Source of the DNA: a bacterium BMS3Abin15
Lineage (GTDB): Bacteria; Patescibacteriota; Minisyncoccia; Moranbacterales; 2-12-FULL-40-10
DNA: 34,418 bases
Assembly: GCA_002923195.1 (NCBI GenBank)
Contig: BDTH01000055.1
Span: 1 to 34,418 of the forward strand
Direction: 5' to 3'
Positions 6,620 through 15,546 of this stretch are shown here, piece by piece. A program made the translations under genes and the position numbers. Below the pieces are notes generated by a model. It did no database searches. It saw nothing but the letters and a program-made list of their open reading frames with translations, and was not told the origin of the DNA. Within the stretch, counting starts at the first letter, position 1. Every line of letters starts with the position of its first letter.

Positions 6620-7189
6620 ACTTTTAAATTTATCTTATCTATAACAACATACTCTGTTTCGGGTATAACATAAGTCTTTAAGTTTTCCTTGTGCTTTTCT
6701 AATATCTTTAATTTTTCTACCTTCTCTTCTGAGTAATGAACAAAAACTTTGATCGGCAATATGCCTAACCCTTCTTCAATTCTATCCCTATGATAAGAGT
6801 AATAATATTTAGCAACTATATTAGCTCCAGCTGAAGAGCCAGCCAGTATTTTTCCTCTGAATAAGTTAGATAAATTTTTAATATTCTTAAGTTTCTTATA
6901 TAGGGGCTGTGTGCTTCCGCCCTTTATGTAAATTGCGTCAGAATCAACAACCTGTTTAGGAAATATTTCCGGATTATCATCAGCCAAAATAAATTCTATG
7001 TTTTCATTTAGAAAAGTAAATTTTTTCTTTTCCCATTCAAATTGATCGGGCCACGTATCTTTTTCTGTAGCGAAACAAACGATAAGAACTTTAATTGGTT
7101 CTGAAAAATCGGATACAATTTCCCTAAAAAAATTTATTGCTATCATGAGGTGTTCTTGTCTCCCCACCGTGGAGAATAAATTTTGTCAT
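6616..7189 (-). CDS. Peptidase S51 (dipeptidase E/cyanophycinase-like), apparent frameshift near the 5' end
   Basis: S51 serine peptidases cleave Asp-containing dipeptides or cyanophycin. The long frame has IYIKGGSTQPL, the nucleophile elbow LAGSSAGA and the C-terminal IPETEYVVIDK. It opens at GTG 7167 with a non-family N-terminus. Another frame starts at ATG 7189 and reads MTKFILHGGETRTPHDSNKFF, the expected S51 beginning. The two frames meet at a run of seven A on the plus strand (7126-7132, seven T in the mRNA sense). With six T the reading continues smoothly into FREIVSDF and gives a ~190-aa product of normal family length. So this is a frameshifted gene, an assembly slip, or a slippage site. 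It overlaps the next gene by ATGA. Confidence 0.75.
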
Positions 7190-7229
7190 ATCACTAATCC
7201 TATCACTAACAATTACTGAAATCAAACTG

Positions 7230-8267
7230 TTATTTAGAAAGTTTTTGCTCTTTTGCAGCTATTTTTTTATTAACAACAAGAATCACACCAATCATAATTG
7301 CCACAACCAAAATAATAGTGATTGATTTTCCCATAGCCCTGGTGTTCAAGGCTACGATAGCGATAAGAATAGTAATCACATAGAAAAATAAAGCGATTTT
7401 TTTTTGAGACCATCCCAATTTCATAAGCTTGTAATGCAAATGACGCTCGTCTGGCTCATGAACAGCATCGCCCGATCTAAATCTTTCCCATACAACCCAA
7501 AGGGTATCGGCTATTGGAATTGCCATCACCAGTAAGGCAGTAGCAATCTTGATTCCAGCAAAAATTGCCAAAACGGCCAGGATAAAACCCATAAACATTG
7601 ACCCGGTAGTGCCAGCTAAAATTCTGGCCGGATGAAAATTAAAAATTAAAAATGCCAGAACTGCCCCAGCTAGTGCCATAGATATTATGCCCACTGGCGG
7701 CTGGTTAACTTCCGGCTTCATGCTTAAAAGAAATATGGTTATTGCCCCAACAAAAGCTGCTCCACCGGAAAGTCCGTCAATTCCGTCAAGCCAATTCATG
7801 GAATTCATCATAAGCACTACCCATACAATTACAAAAAGTAAGCTAGGCAACAAATACTGTCCTAGGTCTAAAAATATATATCCCCCAAAAGGGTTGGTTA
7901 TATACTCTACTTGCGTTCCAGTTATAAAAATAAGAATCACAATGGCAACCTGATAAAAAAACTGATATTTCCAGTCAAGCTCGCTGAAGTCGTCCCAAAG
8001 GCCTACAAGTAAAATAAAAAAAGATGCAATCATTATGCCCCACAGCGGCTGGGAAATAACTAGATTAGCATCAGTAAGAATTGAGATTAAGAAAGCCACA
8101 ATTATTGCCACTCCGCCTAAACGGGAAATTTTTTTGAGGTGAATATGGCGGCTATCTTCTCTTCCTCGACACGCTATTTTTTTAGAACACCAAGTGAGAA
8201 CTATCGACAATACGATAGTAATTACGAAGGCCTTAAGAAATGGAGTAAGATACAATTGGATATCCAT
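7230..8267 (-). CDS. WecA/TagO/MraY-like phospho-sugar transferase
   Basis: This polytopic family (PNPT) moves a sugar-1-phosphate from a UDP-sugar onto undecaprenyl phosphate at the inner membrane, starting polymer or glycan synthesis. The 345 aa show about ten hydrophobic segments. Motifs are KKISRLGG (45-52), the WDD pair (D92, D93) before ELDWKYQF, NSMNWLDGIDGLSGG (155-169), FHPARILAGTTGS (211-223), and DERHLHYKL (273-281) replacing the HIHH region. The third aspartate of the family, in GDxGS, is Thr220 here. The downstream-stem sequence is close to WecA-like rather than MraY proteins. It lies 26 bases after the GT2 gene in a run with rmuC, so it probably serves surface-glycan assembly with that enzyme. 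Confidence 0.88.
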   Translation of the reverse strand: MDIQLYLTPFLKAFVITIVLSIVLTWCSKKIACRGREDSRHIHLKKISRLGGVAIIVAFLISILTDANLVISQPLWGIMIASFFILLVGLWDDFSELDWKYQFFYQVAIVILIFITGTQVEYITNPFGGYIFLDLGQYLLPSLLFVIVWVVLMMNSMNWLDGIDGLSGGAAFVGAITIFLLSMKPEVNQPPVGIISMALAGAVLAFLIFNFHPARILAGTTGSMFMGFILAVLAIFAGIKIATALLVMAIPIADTLWVVWERFRSGDAVHEPDERHLHYKLMKLGWSQKKIALFFYVITILIAIVALNTRAMGKSITIILVVAIMIGVILVVNKKIAAKEQKLSK

Positions 8268-8293
8268 AAATTTCTAATTCCTGCTTAGTGTTT

Positions 8294-9976
8294 CTATTTT
8301 TTCATCTTTTCTGTCACCCAAAACTCTCCAAAATACTTTTTAGTTAAAATCCTGGTTTGAGATTCAATGGCTGGCATAGCGCCCAAAAACGGAGCAATAA
8401 TCGGAACCAAGAACCACTGCAGAAACATATAAATATATTTCTTACGCGAGTGCTTTTTAGGACGGGGCGGGAGCATCAAAAAGCTTAAAAACATAGAAAT
8501 AACCAGGCCTGTCATTGCCAGGGTCATAAGGTATCTAGTAATAAAAGGAAGATTGTGAGCCAAAACGCTTTCGTTAAAAGCTGATCCACCAAAAATTAGA
8601 GGCATCCAACCGAGAATGGCTAAAATAAAAGGAGCGGTGGCCCAAGAATGGTGGCCTTCCAGCATTTCAAAGGCTATTCTTAATTTACTGAATAATTTAA
8701 TCTTTTTATCTGGTGATATAGAACGCATAATAACTGGAAAATTTTCTATTCCGTACGCCCAACGCCGCTTTTGTTTATATTGGTTTTTTATCGTCTTCCA
8801 GTAAGTTTCTGCTAAAACAGCATCTAGGGATATGGGAAGATAAATAGGAGTTACCTGATAATCCCCGTGATAATATGAATAACACTTCCAATAAATAATT
8901 GAGTCTTCGCTTATCATGTTGACCGGCCAGAAATCAACTTTCACCAGAGTATCAAAGGGCTCACTATGGGAAGAAAAGGTCACCATTTCCTTCCTGGTAC
9001 TCTGATACATATGCCAGAAAGAAGAGCTGGTGACAATTACTCGAACAAAAGCATTGGTATCCCAAAGGTTGTTGTGGTACATAGGAAGCGGTTGATAAGA
9101 CCGCTGGAGACGTTTGGGATCAATAATATAAGAGTAAGTAAGAGCAGCAAAATACTGGGAATGACAAACGCTATCGCAATCAAAGTTAGACAAAAGCACC
9201 CTCTTGTAATCAATATTGTGCTGATTTAAATACTTCATAAGCTCGCGAGCTGCAAAAGTAGCATTTGATGCTTTGCACTTCATTTCATTATCTCTAACTA
9301 TGTGAGTAGTCACCAAAAAATCACGAAACACGCCCTTAAATTTATTTCTCAAATAATTAGCTTTTTCTAAACGCTGTCTTTTCGGCTCACGCTCTTCGGT
9401 GGCCAGAAGAATTATAATTTGTTCATTGGGAAAGTTGCTGTCTGCTACTGCTTGTATCGCCGGCTCAATTGTCCCGGTCGATTCTCCGGCAGTAGGAAGA
9501 AGAACAACATGAACAATTTTTCTCCAGTCTAAGATTTTATCTTTGATTTTTTCCAGAGCTTTTACTTCCTTATAATATTCCTTCAGACGCCCTATTTCCT
9601 TTTTCACCTTTTTTCTTTCTCTGTATGACAGCCCGTTTTTCAAACTGTCCTTCATTGTTTTAATGCGCTGAGAAATACTCTCCGCATACTCTTCAGGATT
9701 GGAAATATTTTGGCATTTTTCCCACCAGTCAATATTTTTTCCTTCCTTGAGCTTGCGATAAGCCATAATTGAATAAGAAGCGATATAAACAGTCCGATAA
9801 ATCCAGTAGATATCAAAAGCGATTATAAAAATCGCTACCCATATCGGAAGTAAAAAAGAAAAAACAAACATACCTATAAGGGTTCCCCATGTTAAAATAC
9901 CTGGAATTACTTCCAGGATTCTTTGAGTTCTCGCTCTTTTTGGGTCTTTAGTTCTGGGATTGGGATAAGTAAACAT
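8294..9976 (-). CDS. Membrane glycosyltransferase, family 2-like
   Basis: A processive-type GT2 enzyme. Two N-terminal membrane helices (about 27-62) are followed by a charged helical insert (about 85-150) and a cytoplasmic catalytic domain. The domain starts VVLLPTAGEST and has the metal/nucleotide DCD at 266-268 (NFDCDSV), the acceptor SEDS at 356-359, and QKRRW at 402-406. Four more hydrophobic segments (about 445-535) end the protein. DxD, ED and QxxRW are all present, so it should be active. The substrate cannot be read from sequence. It sits between a small membrane protein (3-base gap) and the WecA-like transferase, which suggests a shared glycan pathway. Confidence 0.88.
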   Translation of the reverse strand: MFTYPNPRTKDPKRARTQRILEVIPGILTWGTLIGMFVFSFLLPIWVAIFIIAFDIYWIYRTVYIASYSIMAYRKLKEGKNIDWWEKCQNISNPEEYAESISQRIKTMKDSLKNGLSYRERKKVKKEIGRLKEYYKEVKALEKIKDKILDWRKIVHVVLLPTAGESTGTIEPAIQAVADSNFPNEQIIILLATEEREPKRQRLEKANYLRNKFKGVFRDFLVTTHIVRDNEMKCKASNATFAARELMKYLNQHNIDYKRVLLSNFDCDSVCHSQYFAALTYSYIIDPKRLQRSYQPLPMYHNNLWDTNAFVRVIVTSSSFWHMYQSTRKEMVTFSSHSEPFDTLVKVDFWPVNMISEDSIIYWKCYSYYHGDYQVTPIYLPISLDAVLAETYWKTIKNQYKQKRRWAYGIENFPVIMRSISPDKKIKLFSKLRIAFEMLEGHHSWATAPFILAILGWMPLIFGGSAFNESVLAHNLPFITRYLMTLAMTGLVISMFLSFLMLPPRPKKHSRKKYIYMFLQWFLVPIIAPFLGAMPAIESQTRILTKKYFGEFWVTEKMKK

Positions 9977-9979
9977 AAA

Positions 9980-10399
9980 TTAATAATTTATCAATACTAT
10001 TCCGACACTAGCTATAATTAATCCAATTTGTATCATAAGGGACGCTAAAAGCAGAATATATGAAGCAATTCTTTCCCCGCTCCGGTAAAATTGGTGAGCT
10101 AGGAAAAAATTTATCAGCAAAAACACAATTCCCATTGACGGCAGTATATAGGTTTGCCACCAGTCACCAATAAGATCAACTCCGAAATAAACATTGTAGT
10201 GCAGAATTATATTAAAATCAACTGGATGTATAAAAATAGCCAGAAATACCCAATTAGCTACATTCAAAAATACCGTACCTACCAAAAGCCAACGAACGAT
10301 GGAATTCTTCATAAATTCCTGAGAAAAAAAAGACCTGATTCTGCTTTTCAGGCTTGATATTGCTCCTGTTTTCATTTTGCTTAAAATATTCATACGCAA
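9980..10399 (-). CDS. Conserved small membrane protein, 139 aa
   Basis: Three hydrophobic helices (about 37-56, 84-103 and 112-137) follow a basic N-terminus. Between the first two is the recognisable segment HPVDFNIILHYNVYFGVDLIGDWWQ, which I recall in many CPR membrane proteins of this size. The start could also be ATG at 10393 or further in. It begins 4 bases after rmuC and ends 3 bases before the GT2 gene, so the three are one transcription unit. Function is unknown. Close linkage to the GT2 enzyme suggests an accessory or flanking role in envelope assembly. Confidence 0.75.
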   Translation of the reverse strand: MRMNILSKMKTGAISSLKSRIRSFFSQEFMKNSIVRWLLVGTVFLNVANWVFLAIFIHPVDFNIILHYNVYFGVDLIGDWWQTYILPSMGIVFLLINFFLAHQFYRSGERIASYILLLASLMIQIGLIIASVGIVLINY

Positions 10400-10403
10400 T
10401 ACT

Positions 10404-11477
10404 TTATTCCTCAGTCGGCTTATCTAATGTCATCGGGTCCATTTTAGATTCCCCCTCGGTTATTTTAGCTACATCTTTATCAATTTTCTTAAATTCCTTG
10501 TAGGCACTGTTATAGTGATTTACCGTTGTTCCCATGCTAACGCCAAGTCTTTTCATAAAATCTTCATAACTTGAAATATGTTTTTCTAACTTTTTGACCC
10601 CAATCATAATTTCTTTTGCGCTTTCTTCAATTTTCATAGCACGAAGTCCCTGAAGAACAGTTTGGAGATATGCCAGAAAAGATGTCGGGGACACAATAAT
10701 AACCTTTTTCTCCTGAAAAGCATACTCAATTAAATCTCTTGCATTTACATTTGCTCCTATCTTATTGACAAGCAGGTCGTAAAAAATAGCCTCGGAAGGA
10801 ATAAACATAAAGGCAAATTCCATTGTTCCATCTTCTGGTTTTATGTACTTTGATGTTTCATCAATGCGATTCTTGAGATCTTGCTTGAATATTTTCTCTA
10901 GCCGCTCTTTTTCTTCACTGTCGTTGGTGTTGAGAATTTTTTCATAATTTTCTAGTGAAAATTTCGAGTCGACTGGCACTATCTTTTCTTTTATAAAGAT
11001 TGCAGCATCTACGATATCACCATCCTTGAAAGCATACTGCATTTTGTAAGAATTTGGCGGTAAGACATTCTTAAGAGTCTCCTCAAGGAAGTATTCTCCC
11101 AATACGCCTCTCTGCTTAGGATTTTTCAATATATCCTGCAAGCTTTGTAACTGGGCAGAAAAATTAACAACCTGCTTATTGGTCTCGTCTAATTTTGTTA
11201 ATTTTTCAGTTACACTGCCTATCAGTTTTGCAGACTGGTCGGTTATGCCTTCTACCGTCTTCATAGTGTGTCCAATTTGATCCTGGGTAGCCTTATGAGT
11301 TTCTGACAACTTATCATCCATCGCTTTCCGCAAGTCTTTATTTTCTTCTGATATTGACTTTAGTCTCTCTAGTACAGCTACTAATTTTTCATTTTCACCT
11401 TCATCTTTTTTTCTTAAAAGCAGCAATATAACAATTGCCACAGCAACAGCGAGAAAAATTAATAGGATAGTATCCAT
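10404..11477 (-). CDS. rmuC: DNA recombination protein RmuC homologue
   Basis: RmuC proteins are membrane-tethered, with a coiled coil and a PD-(D/E)XK-like nuclease fold. They limit inversions and protect the genome, though the exact reaction is unclear. Here the N-terminal anchor spans about residues 3-21 and the coiled coil about 30-115. The conserved core begins KNPKQRGVLGEYFLEETL (about 117-135) and continues with KDGDIVDAAIFI and VPVDSKFSLENY (the D...xDxK pair), then AFMFIPSEAIFYDLL and IIVSPTSFLAYLQTV. Length is slightly short against E. coli but normal for CPR. A gap of about 130 bp without clear features separates it from the regulator-like gene upstream. It leads the glycosyltransferase run. 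Confidence 0.93.
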   Translation of the reverse strand: MDTILLIFLAVAVAIVILLLLRKKDEGENEKLVAVLERLKSISEENKDLRKAMDDKLSETHKATQDQIGHTMKTVEGITDQSAKLIGSVTEKLTKLDETNKQVVNFSAQLQSLQDILKNPKQRGVLGEYFLEETLKNVLPPNSYKMQYAFKDGDIVDAAIFIKEKIVPVDSKFSLENYEKILNTNDSEEKERLEKIFKQDLKNRIDETSKYIKPEDGTMEFAFMFIPSEAIFYDLLVNKIGANVNARDLIEYAFQEKKVIIVSPTSFLAYLQTVLQGLRAMKIEESAKEIMIGVKKLEKHISSYEDFMKRLGVSMGTTVNHYNSAYKEFKKIDKDVAKITEGESKMDPMTLDKPTEE

Positions 11478-11608
11478 TTATAAAAAGTTTTTAATTTTTA
11501 TTTTCTAGCGAAGTGAGTGAAATAATTTCGCGTCAGCAGAACATTTCCGAACGAGCGACAAAAATACAGAGTTAATATCTTTATTTTTTATACTTGCAAA
11601 AAATCGGA

Positions 11609-12214
11609 TTATTCGTTTTTTAGAGCGAGGATTAAATTTTTCAAGCCAGAAACCTTATTAATGATTTCATCATGGGGGCCTCGAAGGAACTCTAATAAGA
11701 ATCGATCAGTCATATTAAGCCTGTATTTCAACTCTTCACTGTTCATTAAAACATAGTTGATTTCTTTTCCAATTTCTGCTTCCAAGCTGTTCATTAAATT
11801 CTTTAATTTACTTCGGCTAACATTATTGGCTACTAAAATCATATCAGCCTTACTTCTGGAATAGTTTAAAAACACTCCGCTGACGACAGCCAGCTTCACA
11901 ATTCCAATATCTTTAACTTTTCCTAAACTTTTGCACTGGGGATAAACATTGGATTTTACTATTAAGTTTCTAAGCTCCGGATAGAAAGAAAATTCAGTAT
12001 TGACAGTATAAAATTTCTTCCCTTTCTTTATCCGCTCAACAACAAATTTTATCTTTTTGAAATTATTTATTTCCCGTCTAGTCTCCTGTTTTTTGAGCAT
12101 ATTTTTCTTGGCCACTTCAGCCGGCTGGTATTCCTCTCCAGCATTGAGCAAAAAGAAGCGCAATATACGCGCCCTAGCTTTTGACCCAAATAAAGATTCT
12201 AAAATTTCAGACAT
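11609..12214 (-). CDS. Winged-helix regulator-like protein with nucleotidyltransferase-like domain
   Basis: The N-terminal ~90 residues (ILESLFGSKARARILRFFLLN, AEVAKKNMLKKQETRREINNF, VNTEFSFYPELRNLI) form a winged-helix module of ArsR-like type. The C-terminal part (KLAVVSGVFLNYSRSKADMILV, then LNSLEAEIGKEINYVLMNSEEL) resembles the minimal-nucleotidyltransferase-like domain often fused to it in CPR and archaeal proteins. The usual GSxxR..SDiDL active site is degenerate (SGVF...SKADMI), so catalysis is doubtful. It probably binds DNA, but the target is unknown. It is the first minus-strand gene after a ~280-bp divergent region shared with the PP2C-like gene. Confidence 0.75.
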   Translation of the reverse strand: MSEILESLFGSKARARILRFFLLNAGEEYQPAEVAKKNMLKKQETRREINNFKKIKFVVERIKKGKKFYTVNTEFSFYPELRNLIVKSNVYPQCKSLGKVKDIGIVKLAVVSGVFLNYSRSKADMILVANNVSRSKLKNLMNSLEAEIGKEINYVLMNSEELKYRLNMTDRFLLEFLRGPHDEIINKVSGLKNLILALKNE

Positions 12215-12497
12215 AAATGTAATTTTAACTTTTACTTACCCCTTAATTACTGTTAGACAGGAGCCAATTTTCCTTATTTCATGCTAAAAAAAGCATATCA
12301 TCAAAGCCTTTAAAAGTAAACCCCCGCACTAAAATTTTTGGTGTGAGGATAAGCCCCTTTAGACAAGTATGACTAAGTTCTTACTACAACATAATTCATG
12401 AAAAACATCAAACGGCCACAACAAAACACTGTTTGCGGCGCAGTATACGTAATTCCTACTAGATTTATTAAAAAGGCCGTGTTACAATAAGGCTGAA

Positions 12498-14654
12498 ATG
12501 CCCAAAAAGAGCGCAAATAATATAAACAATGCGGGGGAATTGAAAAAATCAATTTCCACTATTTTAGTTGCTAACGACAAAGACCTAAGGCCTTACATTG
12601 AATTATTTGAATATACTGGAGAAAATATTGTCCAGCAGCAACTAGGCACTTTGCTGGGAACTTTCGAGATACGAGATGACAGTGAAGATTCCGCCTATAT
12701 CGTAAATTTCCTAACATCGGTCGCAAAAAAGGAGTATTTTATTAATACTAAGAGGCCCGCAGCAGAAAGTTTTGAGGCCGCTCTTCACAAAGTGAACCTG
12801 GCCTTATCCGAATTAGCTAACCACGGAAATGTAAGTTGGTTGGGAAAATTGGATGCCGCTATTTGTGTTTTAGAAAGAAATTATTTTCATTTTAGTGTTG
12901 CCGGCAATGCGAAAGTCTTGTTGCTGCGCAATAATATAATAACAGACATAAGCGAGGACTTGGCATCTGACGAGTCGGAACCCCATCCTATCAAGACTTT
13001 TACCAATATTTCTAGCGGGAAACTAGAAAAAGACGATAAATTAATTATAACCGGGGAAGATTTGTTCCACGTTTTTTCGCTTACTGAAATTAAGAAGGGG
13101 GCATCGCGCTTTGACAATGAAAAGTTCGTTCAATTTATAAAAACAGCTTTGATTAATGAACTCGAGATCGCCGGCACTATTATTATCAATGTCTTTAAGG
13201 AAAAATTAGATACAGAACAGGTGGATGAAAAACCAAAAAAGGAAAAGAAGGGAATACTTAACGCTTTTAGTGAAAAAGCTTTTGAGAACCCCAAGACTCC
13301 GGAAATAATACAGGGGGAAGATAAAAAAAAGAAAATAGAATACATAGATCAGAAAACTGGACATATCTATGTAAAAGGAGAGTATCGCGGACGCGGAGAA
13401 GACAACTTTTTCAACAACTTACTGTTTATTGTTAAAGAGGGACTAGCTGATTTTGCCTATTGGACAAGAATCAAGGCAGCGAAAGCTAACGCTGGAATCA
13501 AGAAAATGCTCAAAGAACTAAAAGAAAAGGCTGCTAAAAAAGGGAGTGTGATTAAGAGAAGCCTTAAAAAAGAAGAAGTTAGAAAAGCAGTTGAGGATCG
13601 TCCAAAAGCTGAGTCTAATAAGCTTAGAGAAAAATTAAACTACTTTTATTTCAAAATTAAAAAAAATATTAGAAATATTCCTTATGGCAAGCTGCTCCCG
13701 GACTTTTCAAAAATTAAAAACGGGATTGCCAGGATGGATTATCAGCAAAGAGTATACACTGTTCTAATTCTTGCTGCTATAATTTTTCTACCTCTAATTT
13801 GGGTGAAGTATCAAAATAGTAAAAAAACCATTTTTCCTGAGGAAGAATTAGCAGTCATGCTTACTCCCGCAGAAATCTTTGCCCAAGACAAAAATATAAA
13901 ATTAGACACACAAGCGCAGGTTTTATATTCGGGAGAAAATATAATTGATTTGACGCTATCCAATGATATCTTATTCGCCATTGCAAAAAATAGGGTTGTT
14001 AAAATAAAGAGTGGCCAGGAGGAGGAAGAGTTTTTGCTGCCTGAAAATTCGGGAAAAATTATAGCTTCCGCTCCAATGAAAGATCTCGGTTTAATATTTT
14101 TACTGACAGATAAAGATAAAATAATTTCCTTTAGCTCTATTTCTGGCAAGTTTCAGGAAAACAGCATTTCAATTCCAGAAAATTCTAAAATAGGATTCTT
14201 GGCTACATATCTTACCTACGCCTATTTGATTGACGCGCAAAACAATCAAATTTACCGCTATCCGCGAGCTGAGGGAGGTTTTGGAGAAAAATCAGATTGG
14301 CTTAAAGAAGATATTGTTCTGCAAAACGTGTCCGATGTTGCCATCGATGAGAATATTTATTTAACTAGCAATGATCAGATTATTAAGCTGTTTAGCGGTA
14401 CAAGAGAGGATCTTAATATGGAACAATCTGCAACCGCTATTAAATCCAACAAAATTTTTACCGATATTGATACAGAAAATATATATATATTGGACAGCAT
14501 CAATGGAAGAATAGTTAAGTATGGCAAAAACGGGGAATTAATCTCTCAATATTATAACGAGGAATTAAAAAACGCCAAAGATATTGTTGTGGACGAAAAA
14601 AATAACAAGGCTTACTTTATAACTTCACAAAATTTAATTTCGCTTGATTTATAA
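12498..14654 (+). CDS. Degenerate PP2C-like domain, membrane helix and beta-propeller, 718 aa
   Basis: Residues 1-230 look like a PP2C-family phosphatase fold (WLGKLDAAICVLERNYFHFSVAGNAKVLLLRNN, then LEKDDKLIITGEDL). The metal-binding aspartates are missing: GD in the usual AGDSR is GN here, and no DGHG is seen. Activity is therefore doubtful. A Lys/Glu-rich linker (about 240-415) precedes one membrane helix (419-437). After it, an outside domain of ~270 residues has repeated short strands (LSNDILFAIAKNRVVKI, VSDVAIDENIYLTSNDQIIKL, DIDTENIYILDSINGRIVKY, DIVVDEKNNKAYFIT), typical of NHL/propeller blades. The architecture suggests a transmembrane sensor or scaffold. It converges on the T4SS-like cluster. 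No clear ribosome binding site; a TACAAT at 12484-12489 could be a -10 box. Confidence 0.75.
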   Translation: MPKKSANNINNAGELKKSISTILVANDKDLRPYIELFEYTGENIVQQQLGTLLGTFEIRDDSEDSAYIVNFLTSVAKKEYFINTKRPAAESFEAALHKVNLALSELANHGNVSWLGKLDAAICVLERNYFHFSVAGNAKVLLLRNNIITDISEDLASDESEPHPIKTFTNISSGKLEKDDKLIITGEDLFHVFSLTEIKKGASRFDNEKFVQFIKTALINELEIAGTIIINVFKEKLDTEQVDEKPKKEKKGILNAFSEKAFENPKTPEIIQGEDKKKKIEYIDQKTGHIYVKGEYRGRGEDNFFNNLLFIVKEGLADFAYWTRIKAAKANAGIKKMLKELKEKAAKKGSVIKRSLKKEEVRKAVEDRPKAESNKLREKLNYFYFKIKKNIRNIPYGKLLPDFSKIKNGIARMDYQQRVYTVLILAAIIFLPLIWVKYQNSKKTIFPEEELAVMLTPAEIFAQDKNIKLDTQAQVLYSGENIIDLTLSNDILFAIAKNRVVKIKSGQEEEEFLLPENSGKIIASAPMKDLGLIFLLTDKDKIISFSSISGKFQENSISIPENSKIGFLATYLTYAYLIDAQNNQIYRYPRAEGGFGEKSDWLKEDIVLQNVSDVAIDENIYLTSNDQIIKLFSGTREDLNMEQSATAIKSNKIFTDIDTENIYILDSINGRIVKYGKNGELISQYYNEELKNAKDIVVDEKNNKAYFITSQNLISLDL

Positions 14655-14685
14655 TAACGCTGTTATAAGTGTTTATATAAAAAAA

Positions 14686-14718
14686 CAGCTCCGATGTTAC
14701 GTCGGAGCTTGTCTTTTC
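14686..14718. terminator. Bidirectional terminator between convergent units
   Basis: AGCTCCGA / TCGGAGCT, an 8-bp stem with a 7-nt loop. T-runs lie on both sides: TGTCTTTT on plus and GTTTTTTTA on minus. It separates the propeller gene from the T4SS-like operon. Confidence 0.85.
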
Positions 14719-14791
14719 GATGATATAAGAATTTCCATTATAGTAACCCTAACCCTTTACGAATCCACTTTTGACCTAGTGTTAGATTAGA

Positions 14792-15514
14792 TTAGGGATC
14801 AGTTATGCTGAATAGTATGGATTGAGTGACAATTTTTTCGTTATCATCATCTTTATCTATATATGTAACCTCTATTTCAAAACTGTAACTGCCAACCGGA
14901 GGATTGCTGGTTTTCGAGATGACACTCACAGTCTTTTTATCAAGATCTACCACATAATCAAAATCAATTGAGTTGGTTATTTTTTTAATCTCTATGCTTT
15001 TAATTTCCTTAACGCTACTTACTACTTTTATGACGACAATGCCATCAAATTTCCGGTTGGATGTGCCCCGTGAGGGCTGAGGATAACCATCAATTGTAAT
15101 ATCCTGACCAGATAAACTACCGTCCGATGTACTCATATTCTCTATGGAAGACAGGCTCCCTCCCACCAAATCAGGATTAATAACATAAAGCAAGAGCCAA
15201 GCGACCATAACTGCAATTACACCTATGATAGCATCCCTAATGACAGCTTTAGCTTTCTCTAGATTAGCGGTGTTGCCAGCACTGGTAAAATACATGAATC
15301 CGCCAACAGAAATCATCAGTAGGGCAGCAATTCCAATTGCCCATAATCCGAATTTATATATAGCAGAAATATAGTCAGGAAAATATTTTGCATCTTCAAA
15401 TCCGGGAATCTTTTCCATAGGGGTGTATGTGTAAGCGAAAACAGAATTGTAAACCAAGAATAAGGAAGCGAGGATTAACAACGACAAAACGATGGTCTTT
15501 TTGGCGGACTTCAT
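14792..15514 (-). CDS. VirB2/TrbC-like pilin with a C-terminal beta domain, 240 aa
   Basis: VirB2-type proteins are the pilus subunits of type IV secretion systems. A signal peptide (about 1-27, ending VFA-YT) precedes two membrane helices (about 55-76 and 90-110). The bridge carries the family signature GGFMYFTSAGN..NLEKAKAVIRDAIIG, and the segment ends VINPDLV. That pilin unit would end near residue 117. Another ~120 residues follow, predicted beta-rich (VVIKVVSSVKEIKSIEIKK; SYSFEIEVTYIDKDDDNEK), like an Ig-type domain, which classical VirB2 lacks. It is the last gene after the VirD4-like ATPase, 32 bases downstream, and is followed by a strong terminator. The pilin call is firm; the tail's role is unknown. 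Confidence 0.82.
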   Translation of the reverse strand: MKSAKKTIVLSLLILASLFLVYNSVFAYTYTPMEKIPGFEDAKYFPDYISAIYKFGLWAIGIAALLMISVGGFMYFTSAGNTANLEKAKAVIRDAIIGVIAVMVAWLLLYVINPDLVGGSLSSIENMSTSDGSLSGQDITIDGYPQPSRGTSNRKFDGIVVIKVVSSVKEIKSIEIKKITNSIDFDYVVDLDKKTVSVISKTSNPPVGSYSFEIEVTYIDKDDDNEKIVTQSILFSITDP

Positions 15515-15546
15515 GTCTTTAAAATTTGAATGGCTTGTCCATATAA

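Noticed and set aside
7116-7140. RF2-type programmed +1 frameshift in the S51 gene
   Set aside because: The in-frame stop is preceded by a T-run rather than CUU with an upstream SD-like AGGGGG; a homopolymer indel or slippage fits better.
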